Part shown: in pieces, positions 8,722 through 21,200 of the stretch
How positions within the stretch are numbered: position 1 is the stretch's first letter
Layout: each line of letters starts with the position of its first letter
DNA from: Tetracentron sinense
Lineage: Eukaryota; Streptophyta; Magnoliopsida; Trochodendrales; Trochodendraceae
DNA length: 64,000 nt
Assembly (NCBI GenBank): GCA_015143295.1
Contig: CM026568.1
Span: forward strand, 38,420,299-38,484,298
Direction of reading: 5' to 3'
Notes under the pieces: model-generated
What the model saw: only the letters and a program-made list of their open reading frames with translations
Databases searched by the model: none
What the model was told of the DNA's origin: nothing
Program-made: the position numbers and the translations under genes

Positions 8722-11700
8722 GTTGTAGTTTTATTCCCTTTCCTTCCATGCCATTAGTTTTTTCGTTTGATCGTTGTTACTTTATTACATGGACATCGTC
8801 TTTCTGCCCCCATCAACATTGGCATATCCATACATGAGAAATACAGGATCTGTCAAGTGAAGTTTGACACGCTTACTCATTGATGACTCCGCGTATTTGC
8901 ATTCCATTTCCAAGCATCTGCTCCCATCTTCAACCTAAATTCCCGCATTTTTTTCCCTCATGCCAGTGTGATATGCTTTCAAATCGGACCTAATTGCTGT
9001 TGGTAGCACATATAAGTTAGGAGCCTTAGCTTTTAGTACACGTAAACCATCACTGGCTGAATCACGAAGCCTCCGGATCGCATCCCCTTTCCAAGATGCT
9101 TAACTCAAGGGGAAGCACGGTTGTTGACTGGAATCTGTGGGTTTTCAGGATTTGGTTTAGGGCCGTTCTTTTGCCGGGACTTATAAAGCTTGGCAATTTG
9201 CACTTTATCACGGTGGTTGTTAGGAAATTTGAATCACTTTGTCAAGCTCCCTAACAAGATTAATTCTTTACCATCCTGAGATTTCAAGTATTATAATTTT
9301 TATGAGATTTGAAATCATTTATTTTGTTGCATTTGAAGTCTTTACGGGAATTGCGATGAAAGGCACAATACATCTAGTTCTCAAAATAAAATGCATATTG
9401 TCCAATGACAAAATTTGCAAAGTGCCGGGCTTTATAAGTCTCCGCAAAAGAACGGACCCTTATTTATTTTCACAATTTAGTGCGCTTTCGGATTGTGTTG
9501 TTTTTGTACTTATCTTTGTAGCATAAGATTGATTGAGTAAGCATGCATGTCATTTTTTTGATCAATAAGTCATTTTATTAAGAAGAAAGAGAAAAAACAA
9601 GAAATACAAAAGAGCACCAAGTTTACAGGCAAGTAAACTCAGCCTCGGCCAAAACTACCATCAAAAGTCTCCCCCCCCCCCTTCGTTACAAAATTTCCTG
9701 AATATCCTCCCTGTTACAATGTAGGCCAATCCACTCTAAAACTGCCAAGCGGGTATGGTCGCTGATCCGGGGTACTGAAGACGACTTATCTTCAAATATT
9801 CTTCGGTTTCTCTCTTTTTAGAGTGTCCAAGAAATAGCCCCAGGAAGTACTCTCCAAATCTTCTCCCAAACCCCCATTCCTTTGCCCCAATACCAACAAT
9901 CCAGGAGGTGACGAAAGGATAAAGGGAAGACCCATGACACTCTCAGTCGGTATAAGAAGAAACTCCATACTTCCGACGTTATTGGGCAGTGCAATAGAAG
10001 ATGATCCATTGTCTCTTCCGCTTGATGGCACATGAAACATCTGTTTGCCAAACTCCATCCTCGATGTTGCAAATGATCCCCAGTTAAGATTTTGTCCAAT
10101 GAGGCTGTCCAAAGGAAGAAAGACACCTTAGAGGGTATGCCAGGGTTCCACACCACTCAATGGGGGAAGGAGCCTCCCAAAGCAGGAACCATGGACTGGA
10201 ACAACAGACTAACCGAGAACTGCCCATTAGTACTCCTCGACCAAGCCCTGCAATCCCTTAGTTCTGGGCACAAACCTGACGAAGTGATACGCTCCAGAAG
10301 CCGGGAGAAATCATTGATTTCCCAATCATTAAGATCGCGACGCATCCTTGGGCACCAAACTATTCCCTTCGACCCTCCCTCATACGAATCCGCCACTAGA
10401 ACATCCCTGTCGGTAGAAAGAACAAATAGGTTTCCAAAATCATCCTTGAGACGCGTGGAACCTTACCAAATATCCTTCAAAAACCTTATCTTCGTTCCTC
10501 TTCCCGCCCAATAAGTAAAGAAAGGCACAACCAAACCGGCGTTTGCCATGATTCCCTTCCAAATCCCCGTATCGTGTGGACTTCTAACCTCCCGTGGGAT
10601 CCAGCGAGAAATCTCCCCATATTTGGCCACTATTACAGCTCTCCACAGATTTTCCTTATCCTCTCCAAATCTCCACACCCATTTCCATAACAAGACTTTA
10701 TTCATTTGAATGAGCTGCTTGAGGTTTAGTCCCTCATCTTCCTTGAGCTGACATATCTTGGACCAAGCTACAAGGTGGTACTTTCCTTTGTCCTCTTTAT
10801 CATTCCATAAAAACTCCCTCTGAATCCTCTCAATGATATAGGCTACCGATCGGGGAATGGTGAGGGTCGACATAAAGTGAGTTGGAAGGCTTTGCAACGT
10901 ACTTCGAATCAAAGTCAACTTCTCTCCTTTTGATAAATATGATGCCCTCCATCCTGACAATCGTCTTGCAATACGCTCTAGAACGGGTTGCCAAATTGAT
11001 TTAGCCTTATAATTTGCTCTCATCGGCATACCCAGGTACACTGAAGGGAGAGATCCCACTCTGCACCCTAAACAAATTGCTAGGTGGTTTAGAATAGGGA
11101 CCTCCCCTACCTGCAAGATTTTAGATTTAGCAAGGTTAACTTGCAAGTCCGACACCACTTCAAAGCAACCTAGAAGGCATCTGATATAAAGAAGATCCCT
11201 TCTCGAAGCCCGACAAAAAATGAGAGTATTGTCCGCGAATTGGAGATGGGAAATCCTCAACCCAACTTGGCCAACTCGAAATCCTTCAAAATATGTCCCC
11301 TCTGCTTTTGCTAGCAATCTACTCAATGCTTCCACTACAATGACAAACAGAAAAGGGGATAGGGGATCCCCTTGCCTCAACCCCCTGGAGCTTGGGAAAC
11401 ATCCTACCGAACTGCCATTCAGCAGGATAGAAAAAGATACCGACGATATACAAGTCCACATTCACATCCTCCACTTCTGCCGGAATCCCATCTTGCCTAA
11501 TAAGTAATTAAGGTTCTCCCAGTTAACATGGTCATAAGCCTTCTCTATATCCACCTTACAAAGGATACTTGGGTTCCTTTCTCACATCCTGGAATCGATA
11601 CACTCGTTTGCCACAAGAAACCCATCTACGATTTGGCGCCCTCCAACAAACGTGCTTTGTTGAGGGGATATAAGGGATGCATCACTGTCTTCAGCCGAGA

Positions 11701-14700
11701 TGCCAGCACCTTGGATAGGATTTTGTACATGCTACTCACAAGACTAATGAGTCGAAAGTCTTTGAGCTCCGCCGCCCCGTCCTTTCTGGGAATCAAAGCA
11801 AGAAAAGTGCTATTCATGACTTGGTCAAACCGACCTGTATCAAAGAACTCCTGCATCACTGCCATGAAATCACGACCCACAATCTCCCAACATGCCCTAT
11901 AGAATTCAATAGTAAACCCATCGGGCCCCGGCACCTTATCACTCTCCAAACCTTTCATAGCAACAAGCACTTCTGCTTCCTCAAAGGGGGCTTCAAGGAC
12001 CATTCTTTGGTTCGTTGATAACCCTCCAAAAGAGAGTCCATCCAGTTTTGGGCGCCATCTCTCCCTTTCTCAGTACAAGTCCTTATAATAAGAGATTACC
12101 CTAGCTTCAATCTCTCTCTGCTCCTCTATCCACCTCCCATCCTCCCTTACTTGGATATAAAGTTCTTTTTTCGCTTATAGTTGGCCATTTTGTGAAAGTA
12201 TTTCGTATTGCCATCACCTTCTTTTAGCCTACGAGTCCTAGCTTTTTGCTTCCAATTAATTTCTTCGAGTTTTAGGGTACAGATGTATTCCAATCTCTTA
12301 TCCTCTCTTTCCCTTGATTCGGAAGGGGAAAGATCCTGCAACTCAGCCAGCCCATCCCAGACTTCAATCTCCCTTAATAACCCGGTAAGCCGCTCTTCTA
12401 TGTTTCCAAAAACCTCCTTGTTTCATATTTTAAGACGCTCTTTCAAAGCTTTCAATTTAATCCCAAAGCGAGTACTAGCTGACCCCCATCCTCTATTTTG
12501 GCTCCACACCTTAGCTACTAAGTCTCTAAACTGCTCGTCTTCCAACCACATGTTCTCAAAACGGAAAGGACTAGGCCCCCTCAAAAACCTCCCCGACTCG
12601 AGTAGTAAAGGCACATGGTCGGATATGGGTCTAGGGAGAGACGACTGAATAACATTTGGAAAGTGGGTCTCCCACTCTGGATCTATTAGGAAACGATCAA
12701 TTCGGCTCGCTATACGGTTATTGCCCGCTTGAGACCAAGTAAATTGAGCTCCTCTCATAGGGTAGTTAATCAACCCATGTCGAAAGATGAAATCTCCGAA
12801 CCGCCTCATCTTAGGAGTAATATCACATCCCCCTTTTCTTTCTGAGGATAAGAGAATGCTATTGAAATCGCCTCCCAAGCACCAAGGCTTAGCCCATCGC
12901 ACACTGACATCCTCCAATTCATCCCATAACTCTAAATCTTCTGACCTTCCAACCGGCCCATACACCCCTAAGAAGACCCATAAAAAATCCTCCCCTACCA
13001 AGCGGCACGATTCCAAAACTTTCACTCTCTCTTTGTCCCACAATAGCAGGATACCCCCAGAGGCTCCCAAAGACGAAAGTGATGCTAAAAGGAGGATTCA
13101 CTTAAGGTATAAGCTGGATGGTTGTGATGCTAAAAGGAGATCAAGAAAATTCACACAACGCAAGGCATGACATGAACACAATTTGAACTTAGAAAACAAA
13201 GAAGAATTTAAATCCTTAGAAGTTGGGAATGATTCTCGTGTACATAGAGACTCTCCCTATGTAGAGATTGCACTTCAAAATTTTGCAGTGTAGTTATAGC
13301 GTCCAGGTGACGCCTAGGCAATAGGGGGTTCCATAGGCGAGGCGATGCCTAGGCGACCAAAATTTATTTATTTTGTTTATATTATTTAAGAATTAATGAG
13401 TGCCCACCTAAATCATGATCTAGGCGATAGGGGTCCTGGTGAGGCGGTGGCCTAGGCGACATTTTGACTACACTGAAATTTTGTATGTTCAACATTTTCT
13501 TACATATCAAAAAATAAAATAAAAGGGAGGCCTTTTTTTTTGGAAATTAGATTTGCAAAATCTGTTAAAAAATGCAAGTAAATTATAAAGTTATTATACC
13601 ACTCTAAACATCTATTTAATTCAAAAAGTGAGCCAAAGTACCACATTTATGTACTGCCATGCAAGATAAAAGACTAAGGTAGCGTTTGGTAACACTAATC
13701 TAAATAGGTAGAGCTTATTTGAAAATTGAGCTTATTTAGACTTTAGATTGTTAAGTTAAAGGTTAAGCGAATGTCTACATTTTTTTGAATTAGAGGTTTT
13801 ACTAATATTAAACGAGCAGAGCACGTGGTTGTTCGAGCTCGGCTCGTTAACCAAACGAGATTAAAATTCAAGCTTTTTAATCAAGCTTGGGTTTGGTTCG
13901 CTTATTAGATAAACAAGATCAAATGAGCCGAGTTCAAATTGATCAAAAACTCGGTTAATTTACTAGCCCTATACATATGTATATCATTCTACAATTAAAA
14001 GTACAATTATCGGTTAAAGATTTTTTAAATATATGTTTAATGTTTTATTGGACATGATTAAGTTTATATTGTATCATTTTATAAGATATTAATATATTTT
14101 GTCTATTATTGTAATTTAGATGTTTAATAACTTTCAACCTTTTATTTTTATGTCATACGTGACTCACTATTGATTAAACTATTACTAAATACTACGTGTG
14201 TATTCGAGTCGAGCCGAGCTCAGTGTAGTCAAGGCGTATAGGTGATGCCTAGACGATTAGGCCTGGCTAGGTGATAAAACTAATTAAATTATATATATAT
14301 ATATGTTAAATATACATATATAATATTAATATATACACATAACAATTCAAACCTCCTAGGTATATCAATATTTAATGTTGTGAAACTTGAATGTAAATCT
14401 TTTTCTACTAAACTGGTAGTTGACTTGTTGACCATGTAGATGAAAATATTTTCAAAGACTAAAATATGAGACTTTTTTTTTTTTAATCGGATTTTTGGGT
14501 TTTAGTAATGTTTTGTTATAATAGAATTTATGAAATTTTAAATTGTCAGAAATACCTTAACATTTGCAAGTTGAAATTAAAAAAAAAAGGTGCTAAAAAT
14601 AGATTTTGTTCTTGAACTGGAATGTTGACTTTTATTCTTAAGGAATTTGGATCTAGAATAATTTTTTATAGAATTCAAATGGGAGTATAACCTTATTTAC

Positions 14701-15215
14701 ATATAAATATTTTAAGTAAATGGAAGTAAAGTGTAAAACCATTTACTTAAATGATATTTATATGTAAATATGCTGTAAAATTGAATAACTATTAAAGGAT
14801 TCAGGTGACTGCTGCTCGCCTAGAGAGGTGCCTAGGCGGTAGTAGTCTAAAACTGCATAGGCGACGCCTTGACTACATTGGCTGAGCTTGGCTTGAACAT
14901 GCTCGAGTTCGGCTTGAGCTTGATTCGAGCTCGAGTGTTTAGGCTTGATCTTGCCTTGAACAAGCTTGATCGAGCTCGAACTTTATTCAAGTTGAGTCGA
15001 TCTTGGGTTGGCTCAAGCTTGATTCACGAAATTATTTTGTTTAATTTTACATGATTTAAAAAAATATATATTAATAAATTATAATACAAGAATCTACAGA
15101 AAACCATTCATATATGAACATAAGATCTGGGGGTAGTCCTTCGGTCCAAAGAGTAGAGAGTTAGATCAGAGTTTTTACTTTTTCTTAACTTTTTTTTTTT
15201 GTTATTATTATTTGT

Positions 15216-15248
<33 letters not shown>

Positions 15249-18200
15249 GAGCTGAGCCAAGCTCAAGCTGAATCGAGCCCTAATTTAGCTGAACTCCAAG
15301 CCGAATCAAACAAGGTCTGGCTTGAGCTTGGCTTGTTTAAACATTCGAGCTCAAACAAAAGTTTGGCTTGATTTGTTCGAGCCTGAAATGATAGCTTGAG
15401 CTTAGCTTGAATGAGTCGAGATGAGTCGAGCTGATGAGCTAGCTTGGCTTGAGTGTAGCCCTACTAAATACGTATCTTAAGTACTTTTAGTAATTATATC
15501 TTCTAAAGTTTACAAATCTTTTATACGTGGGATCCATAATTGGATCTTTAATAACTTCTACTGTTATGTGGGATCTATTGGACCCACTATTGGTTAAACT
15601 AGCGTTTTACTAATCTTTTATATGTGGGACCCACTACTAAAATATAGGTAGTAGTAAACTTACATATTTAGGTGTCTAATTGTAAGTAAATTACTAAAAG
15701 TCCTTATTATGATAAAGATTAAAGAGTTTTAAGTATTGTACTCTTAACAAAACTTCAATACGTAAGCCTTTCTTTTTAGATATTATTTTATACTTTTACA
15801 TGTCTATTCTATTAAATTCGAGGCATTAATAAACTTAATTATTAAAATGTCTTATTGTCACTAGACTAAACTGTATAGTATGTATAAGCGTGAGGGCCGG
15901 CCTCAAGAAGCCCAAACGATACAGGGAATATTATTACCCCTCATGAATCAGTGTCCAGCCTTGGATACAAAATATTATGTGTACACTCATGTGTATTGGT
16001 CATTTGGCTGTCATCTTGTACTGTGAGTAATATATACCGCTGGATAGATAAATTGTTGCATTGTGTAGAGAAACATGTATTGTAAATGCTTATTTACCTG
16101 TAGCTTAGTACAGCTGATATTTTCTTGGAATTTTTTAAACTAATTATTTTATTGGGAAAGGTATGCAGCTTGAACAAACAGAGAGGAGGTTACACCTTTC
16201 ACAATCTAAACTGGATCGTCTTCGACGTCGAGATAATGCAGCAGGATCTAAAAAACCTCTGGGCAATGATACTGGAAATGTGAAAATAGAGCGCAGATCA
16301 ACAAGCCCTATCCATATCAACGAAGGCATTTCTCGAAGCCAGGCTCAATCTAGACCCCAGCTTCTTATTCCTGCCGTGAATCCGAAAATTGCACAACCTC
16401 TGAAAATGGCAGAGTCCAATATGAAAGCATCATCTGGTCCTGGCACTCGAGCTATTGCATCATTTCCTACTCAATCTAATACTGCTGGGAAACTAAAAGG
16501 GGACACATCTCATAGAACCTTTTCTGAGCAGGAAGCTGTTGAAGTGCAAGATAGAGGGACAAAAATGAAGTTCGGTAATTTTTTTCACTTGCTAAATGGC
16601 TCGTGTTATTAGCTGTTGTAGAAGTTGGTATTGATTGTTGACAAGTTCGTTTTCTCATTTGTCATGTTTGTTTGCATTATTATTCATATCCATGCATTCG
16701 TTTCACCATAATTGGGATTAATACCCATCATAATTTTTTTGAGTATTGCAGAACAGAAAGAACATAAGGAATTGATTCCATTGATACGTAGCTGCTCATC
16801 ACCATGCATAATTCGTTGTCATCCAAGTTCCCACATCTCTAGTCAACACAAGAGAAAGTTGAGAAGTCTTGCTCTGAGTCCAATTAACGATCAACTCTTT
16901 GTGACAAGGTAGATTGACCTGTTGGAATACTAAAGGAGAAAAAGGAAAAGAAGGAAAAATGTCATATTTGTACGATAATAATTAGTTGCTGCCTTTTTAT
17001 CTTATTCTTTTGGACAAATTAATGGAAGCTTGTGGCATGCCTTAAGATGCTGAAGTGTGAACCAGAGACTTCCGATTTATAGGTTTCGATATAGTACTTG
17101 TAAGTTTTTCACCAATCATAGAAAAATAAAGGTCTTACCCTTATGATGTTGAAGTCCATGATAGAAATTAGCCTGATTGCAGAATCATTTAGAGAAACGA
17201 AAAATGAAAGGCTGCCTCACTCATATTGAGTTTTTGTTAACACCTCAAATAAGAGGCATGCACCTTGTGTGTGGTAGTACGATAATGAAAATATATTCAT
17301 GTTACTTGATAGATTTTTTTTTTCATTTTCTTTATTTATATCTATCCTTTAACCTTTGGTTAAGAGTAGATGAGCCATGATTGTTTAAATACATTTTAAA
17401 TATAAAAATAAAAGATACAAAATAAAAAAATAAAAAGAGAAGGACTCTTGCTTCCATTTGAATAACATCAAATAAACAAGGGTTCTAGGACTTCTAGAGC
17501 CAGAAACGAAGAAGACACAATAACTACGTGACTGGACAGAATCGAATTCCATTAATTGCATTGGATCAAAGCGATCTGTCTACAACATTTTTTTTGGTGA
17601 ATTGTTTTTCTTTCCTAGTAATCCTTCTTTTTTTGAAGTTTCCTAAAGTCATGGTTCTTTCCCCTCTTAATGAAGCAAAAGCCCATTTGATTAGGCCAGG
17701 TTTATAAATTTGGGAAATATTAAGTTGTAGTTATAGAATATTTAACTGTGGGTGTACTAATTTGTATTTGATGGTTCGGAAGCTGAAACTTTGAAACATA
17801 AAAACCTGCAACTCTCCTAAATAATTTTTTTTTTTATCATATTAATTAATCTATTAAATATGGTGTGCGCATGATGCTTATGCCTCGCACCTCGGGGCGT
17901 ATCTCTTATGGTGTAGCAATTGATGCATCTCGACTGGCGGAATTTCACTTGTTAGTGTTTGATGACCAATATGTGGACTTTGGCTGTTCTTTCAATTGGT
18001 AATGATTTCATTGATGCATGCACAGTTTTTTGGGGGTTTTTTGCCAGTGTGAGAGAGAGAGAGAGGCAAACCGTTGGTAGACATAAATTGAATAATTTAT
18101 ATATTACATTGTACTATGTTTTTAGATGTTCTTTATTTTTTTTTATCAATATAAAAAAGAAGTCAGTTACCATGTTATTTAACTACTACTTGGCCCATAT

Positions 18201-21200
18201 ACCTTTTCTGGATCTTACTCTTGTTTGTGTAATATTTTGCAGTGCTTTGGACGGAGTCATCAACTTATGGCAAGTTCATGCCAAAGGGTAAATTTTCTCT
18301 TTTGTTGCTACAGCAATATTATCACAACCAACTTATCTAATTGTGATGCTTTCTAATTTCTTCACATGAACCAATGGGTAGTGATAACGAAAAGAAAAGT
18401 GAATAATGCATCCTGTCAAATGTTTCAGCTTACAGTTCTAGGGATATTATGATACACTGAACGAATTTATACACGACCCCAGGTGGACTGTGAATGTGCT
18501 GCAATATCAGGTGGAGAATTGTAATTTGTAAAGCTTGGTTACATGCATTGATTTTTCTCAGTGTTATAGACGGTGAAGTAGTGAGGCTAGGCATGAGGAC
18601 CTCCAGATGTGTGAGGCGTAAGCCTCAAGGCATCATGCTACCTCATTTTCAAATAAAAAAGGAGAAACATTGCAAAAGATTTAAAATAACTATTAATATA
18701 TATATATATATATATAGATTACGATATAAATGATGCACTCATGATATAGAAGAAAAGTAAAGAGAGGCAAGCAATCAATTTAGATTTACTTTCTTTTCAC
18801 ATACATATTGAAAGACAGATGATGACCAATCATCAATTCATGTGGCAGTTTTGGATTCCAACAAACAGTCGCAAAAAAAAAACGAGAATTATAAGTCTTG
18901 TGGATACTGGATAAAATCGTACTTTTGGACAATGTATGAGGTATTGAGGTGCACGCCTTAGGCATAAAGCAAGCTATCTTTAAGGCATAAGCCTCATGAA
19001 ATTTAAGACTCAATGTTGACCTCAGGGCGTTTTCCTTGAATGTCGCGATTGCATGGTCTAAAATATCGACACTTATCAGGTGTATCAGCCCAATACGTAC
19101 TGGTTTTTCAGACAACTGATTCGTCGATACACTATATTATCTAAGTTTCATGGGGATCGTACAGTATCGATACGTACCATGAGTATCGGTCCACTTTTTT
19201 TGGATCGATGTGAGTATCGGTCCAATACTGTACGGTATATATCGATATAGTACAATACTTTTTTTTAAAAAAATTTTCGACGATACATGCTTAAAACTGA
19301 GCCAGTCCTCATTTTGGGTGTTTCAAAACACCTCTAAATCTCTAAACCTTTTTTTCCCTATAAAATTCCGCCCGTAAAATAATTTCTATGCCTAAAACAA
19401 TAACTCCATTGTTGATTTTAGGTTAAAAAATGAAGATCATAGCGTTTGATTTCAGATTGAAAGGGTTTCCCTAAATTTTTGAAGCTATGCAAATTTTTTT
19501 TCCTTCATTTTAGTTCTTTAAATTTATGAAAATAAGTTGTGATCAACCCAAAATGAGTAGATATATTTATTTCGTGCGAAATGTATAGTCGAAACTCGTT
19601 TTTTGAAATCCATAATTTTTGAACACTTTTTTTGTGAAAATTTAAAAATAAAAAAATCTTCAATATTTCAAAAAAACCTTCAATCTAGGGTTCAAAAAAT
19701 GAAATGAGTTAATTCTATGGATGATCTTTAAGATTTATGTACTAACTCTAATTTTTAATTTATTTTTTAATAATTTTTTTCATGTGTGTTGCATTAAAAT
19801 AAGTATACATAACTTAATTTTGCAACTCTGAAATGTTATATATTTTACAAAAAAGTAATTCTTAAATTTTAAAAATATTTATTGGATTTAATTATATTGT
19901 TAGAATTTTTTAAACATTTTAATTGACTATTCTAAAATGCTCTTTGTTAATGATCATTATTTGAAACAAGTTTAAGATGTCGTCGAAGAAGAGTGTAGAG
20001 CACATCGAAGATGTATGGTGATAGATCGCGGACCCAATTGATGGTAATAGGGTAGGGCCGAGATGCAAATTCTCTGAGTTTGAGCTTCTAGGTGGTGGAA
20101 TTACCCGATTTAAACAACATTTGTTGGGTGAGTATACAAATGTTAACCTTTGCCCTAAGTGCACTTGAGAGATTAGCTAGGCAGTGAGGGCACACCTAAG
20201 TAAAAAAGAGGTAGAGAAACATCGAGTGACTGATGAGAGAAAAGTCCTTAAGGGCAATATGATGAGTGAAGTTGGGCTAAGTGACGACGCTGGTACTAGT
20301 GATTGAGTGAGACTGGGTTGGATTAAGTGAGGTTGGAATTGAGTGAGAATGAAGATAATGTTGAGTTCGATGAATTGATGATAACTCTGATGACTCATAT
20401 TCAAAAGGATGAGGGACGACCGGAGGAGATGCAAATATCGATGACTTTTTTAATTTAAAGAGTTTTTAAATTTTTTTTTAATAGAGTTCTTAACTCTCAT
20501 ATCTAATGGTTATTAATGTAGTAGGGAGACTCATTTAGTTTGGTTTTAGCTTATATTTACATTAAAAGAAGTTTTATATAAGATATCTAACATTTTCTTT
20601 GTGTATCGAAGCATATCTTAATTTTTTCCGGCGTATCAACACGTATCGAACTAATACTCCGATATGTATCCTAAAATCGACTTACCGATGTGCATACCAA
20701 TACTGATATTTTGAATCATGCGTGGTTGTCGCCTCAAGGCATAAGCCTCACACCTTTCAAAACACTAGTTTTTCTTGAGAAACATGGCCCATATGGGTAG
20801 CTCACTAGTCACTATATTATTATATCGTTAATTAGGGCTGTCAATTATCCGAATCCATATCTGAATTTGTTTAGTATTTATCTGATTAGGTATCCGACGG
20901 ATCGCATTCAAATATCCATTAAGGTATCCGTTTATAAAAGGAGCGGATATGGATAGTGGACTATCCACTCTGCTAAATATTCGAACCGATTAATGATACA
21001 TAATGTATTGATGTCTATTGCAATTATGATCATGCATATGAAGTTTGGGAAGCCTTGAAAAAGAAGTATGTAACTGAAGAAGCGGGGAATAAAAAATATG
21101 CGGTTGGAGACAAATATACCCTTCATATAGTTATATACTAATATTTTAGGTAATATTGTAATTTCATTAATATTAGGTGGGTACTAAAGTAAATTACCAG

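Larger units (their letters stand above)
9545..13078 (-). mobile_element. LINE (L1-type) retrotransposon, 5'-truncated, antisense in intron 1
   Basis: Minus-strand order: endonuclease (13070-12423), linker, reverse transcriptase (12003-10463), thumb and zf-RVT (10400-9800), short A-rich tail at 9545-9560. This is ORF2 of a plant L1 element. The endonuclease lacks its first 60 or so residues and there is no ORF1, so it is 5'-truncated as is usual for LINEs. Several frameshifts make it inactive. It is opposite in direction to the host gene. I found no clear target-site duplication. Confidence 0.9.
18559..20767. mobile_element. hAT-type element (outer), 2.2 kb, carrying a nested hAT
   Basis: Ends CAGTGTTATAG and CAAAACACTA are imperfect inverted complements. 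The flanking octamers are ATTTTTCT (18551-18558) and GTTTTTCT (20768-20775), 7 of 8 matching. Subterminal GGCGTAAGCCTCAAGGC and CCTCAAGGCATAAGCCTCA blocks are also in inverted arrangement. It is interrupted by 19052-20720. Confidence 0.72.

Noticed and set aside
13079-13140. GTGATGCTAAAAGGAG repeat at 13079 and 13126 as target-site duplication of the intron 1 LINE
   Set aside because: Both copies are on the same side of the element; nothing similar flanks the 3' end near 9545.
16163-16612. Separate gene starting at the ATG at 16163
   Set aside because: The ATG lies within the last bases of intron 1; the AG acceptor at 16167-16168 joins exon 1 in phase 0 and continues its coiled coil.
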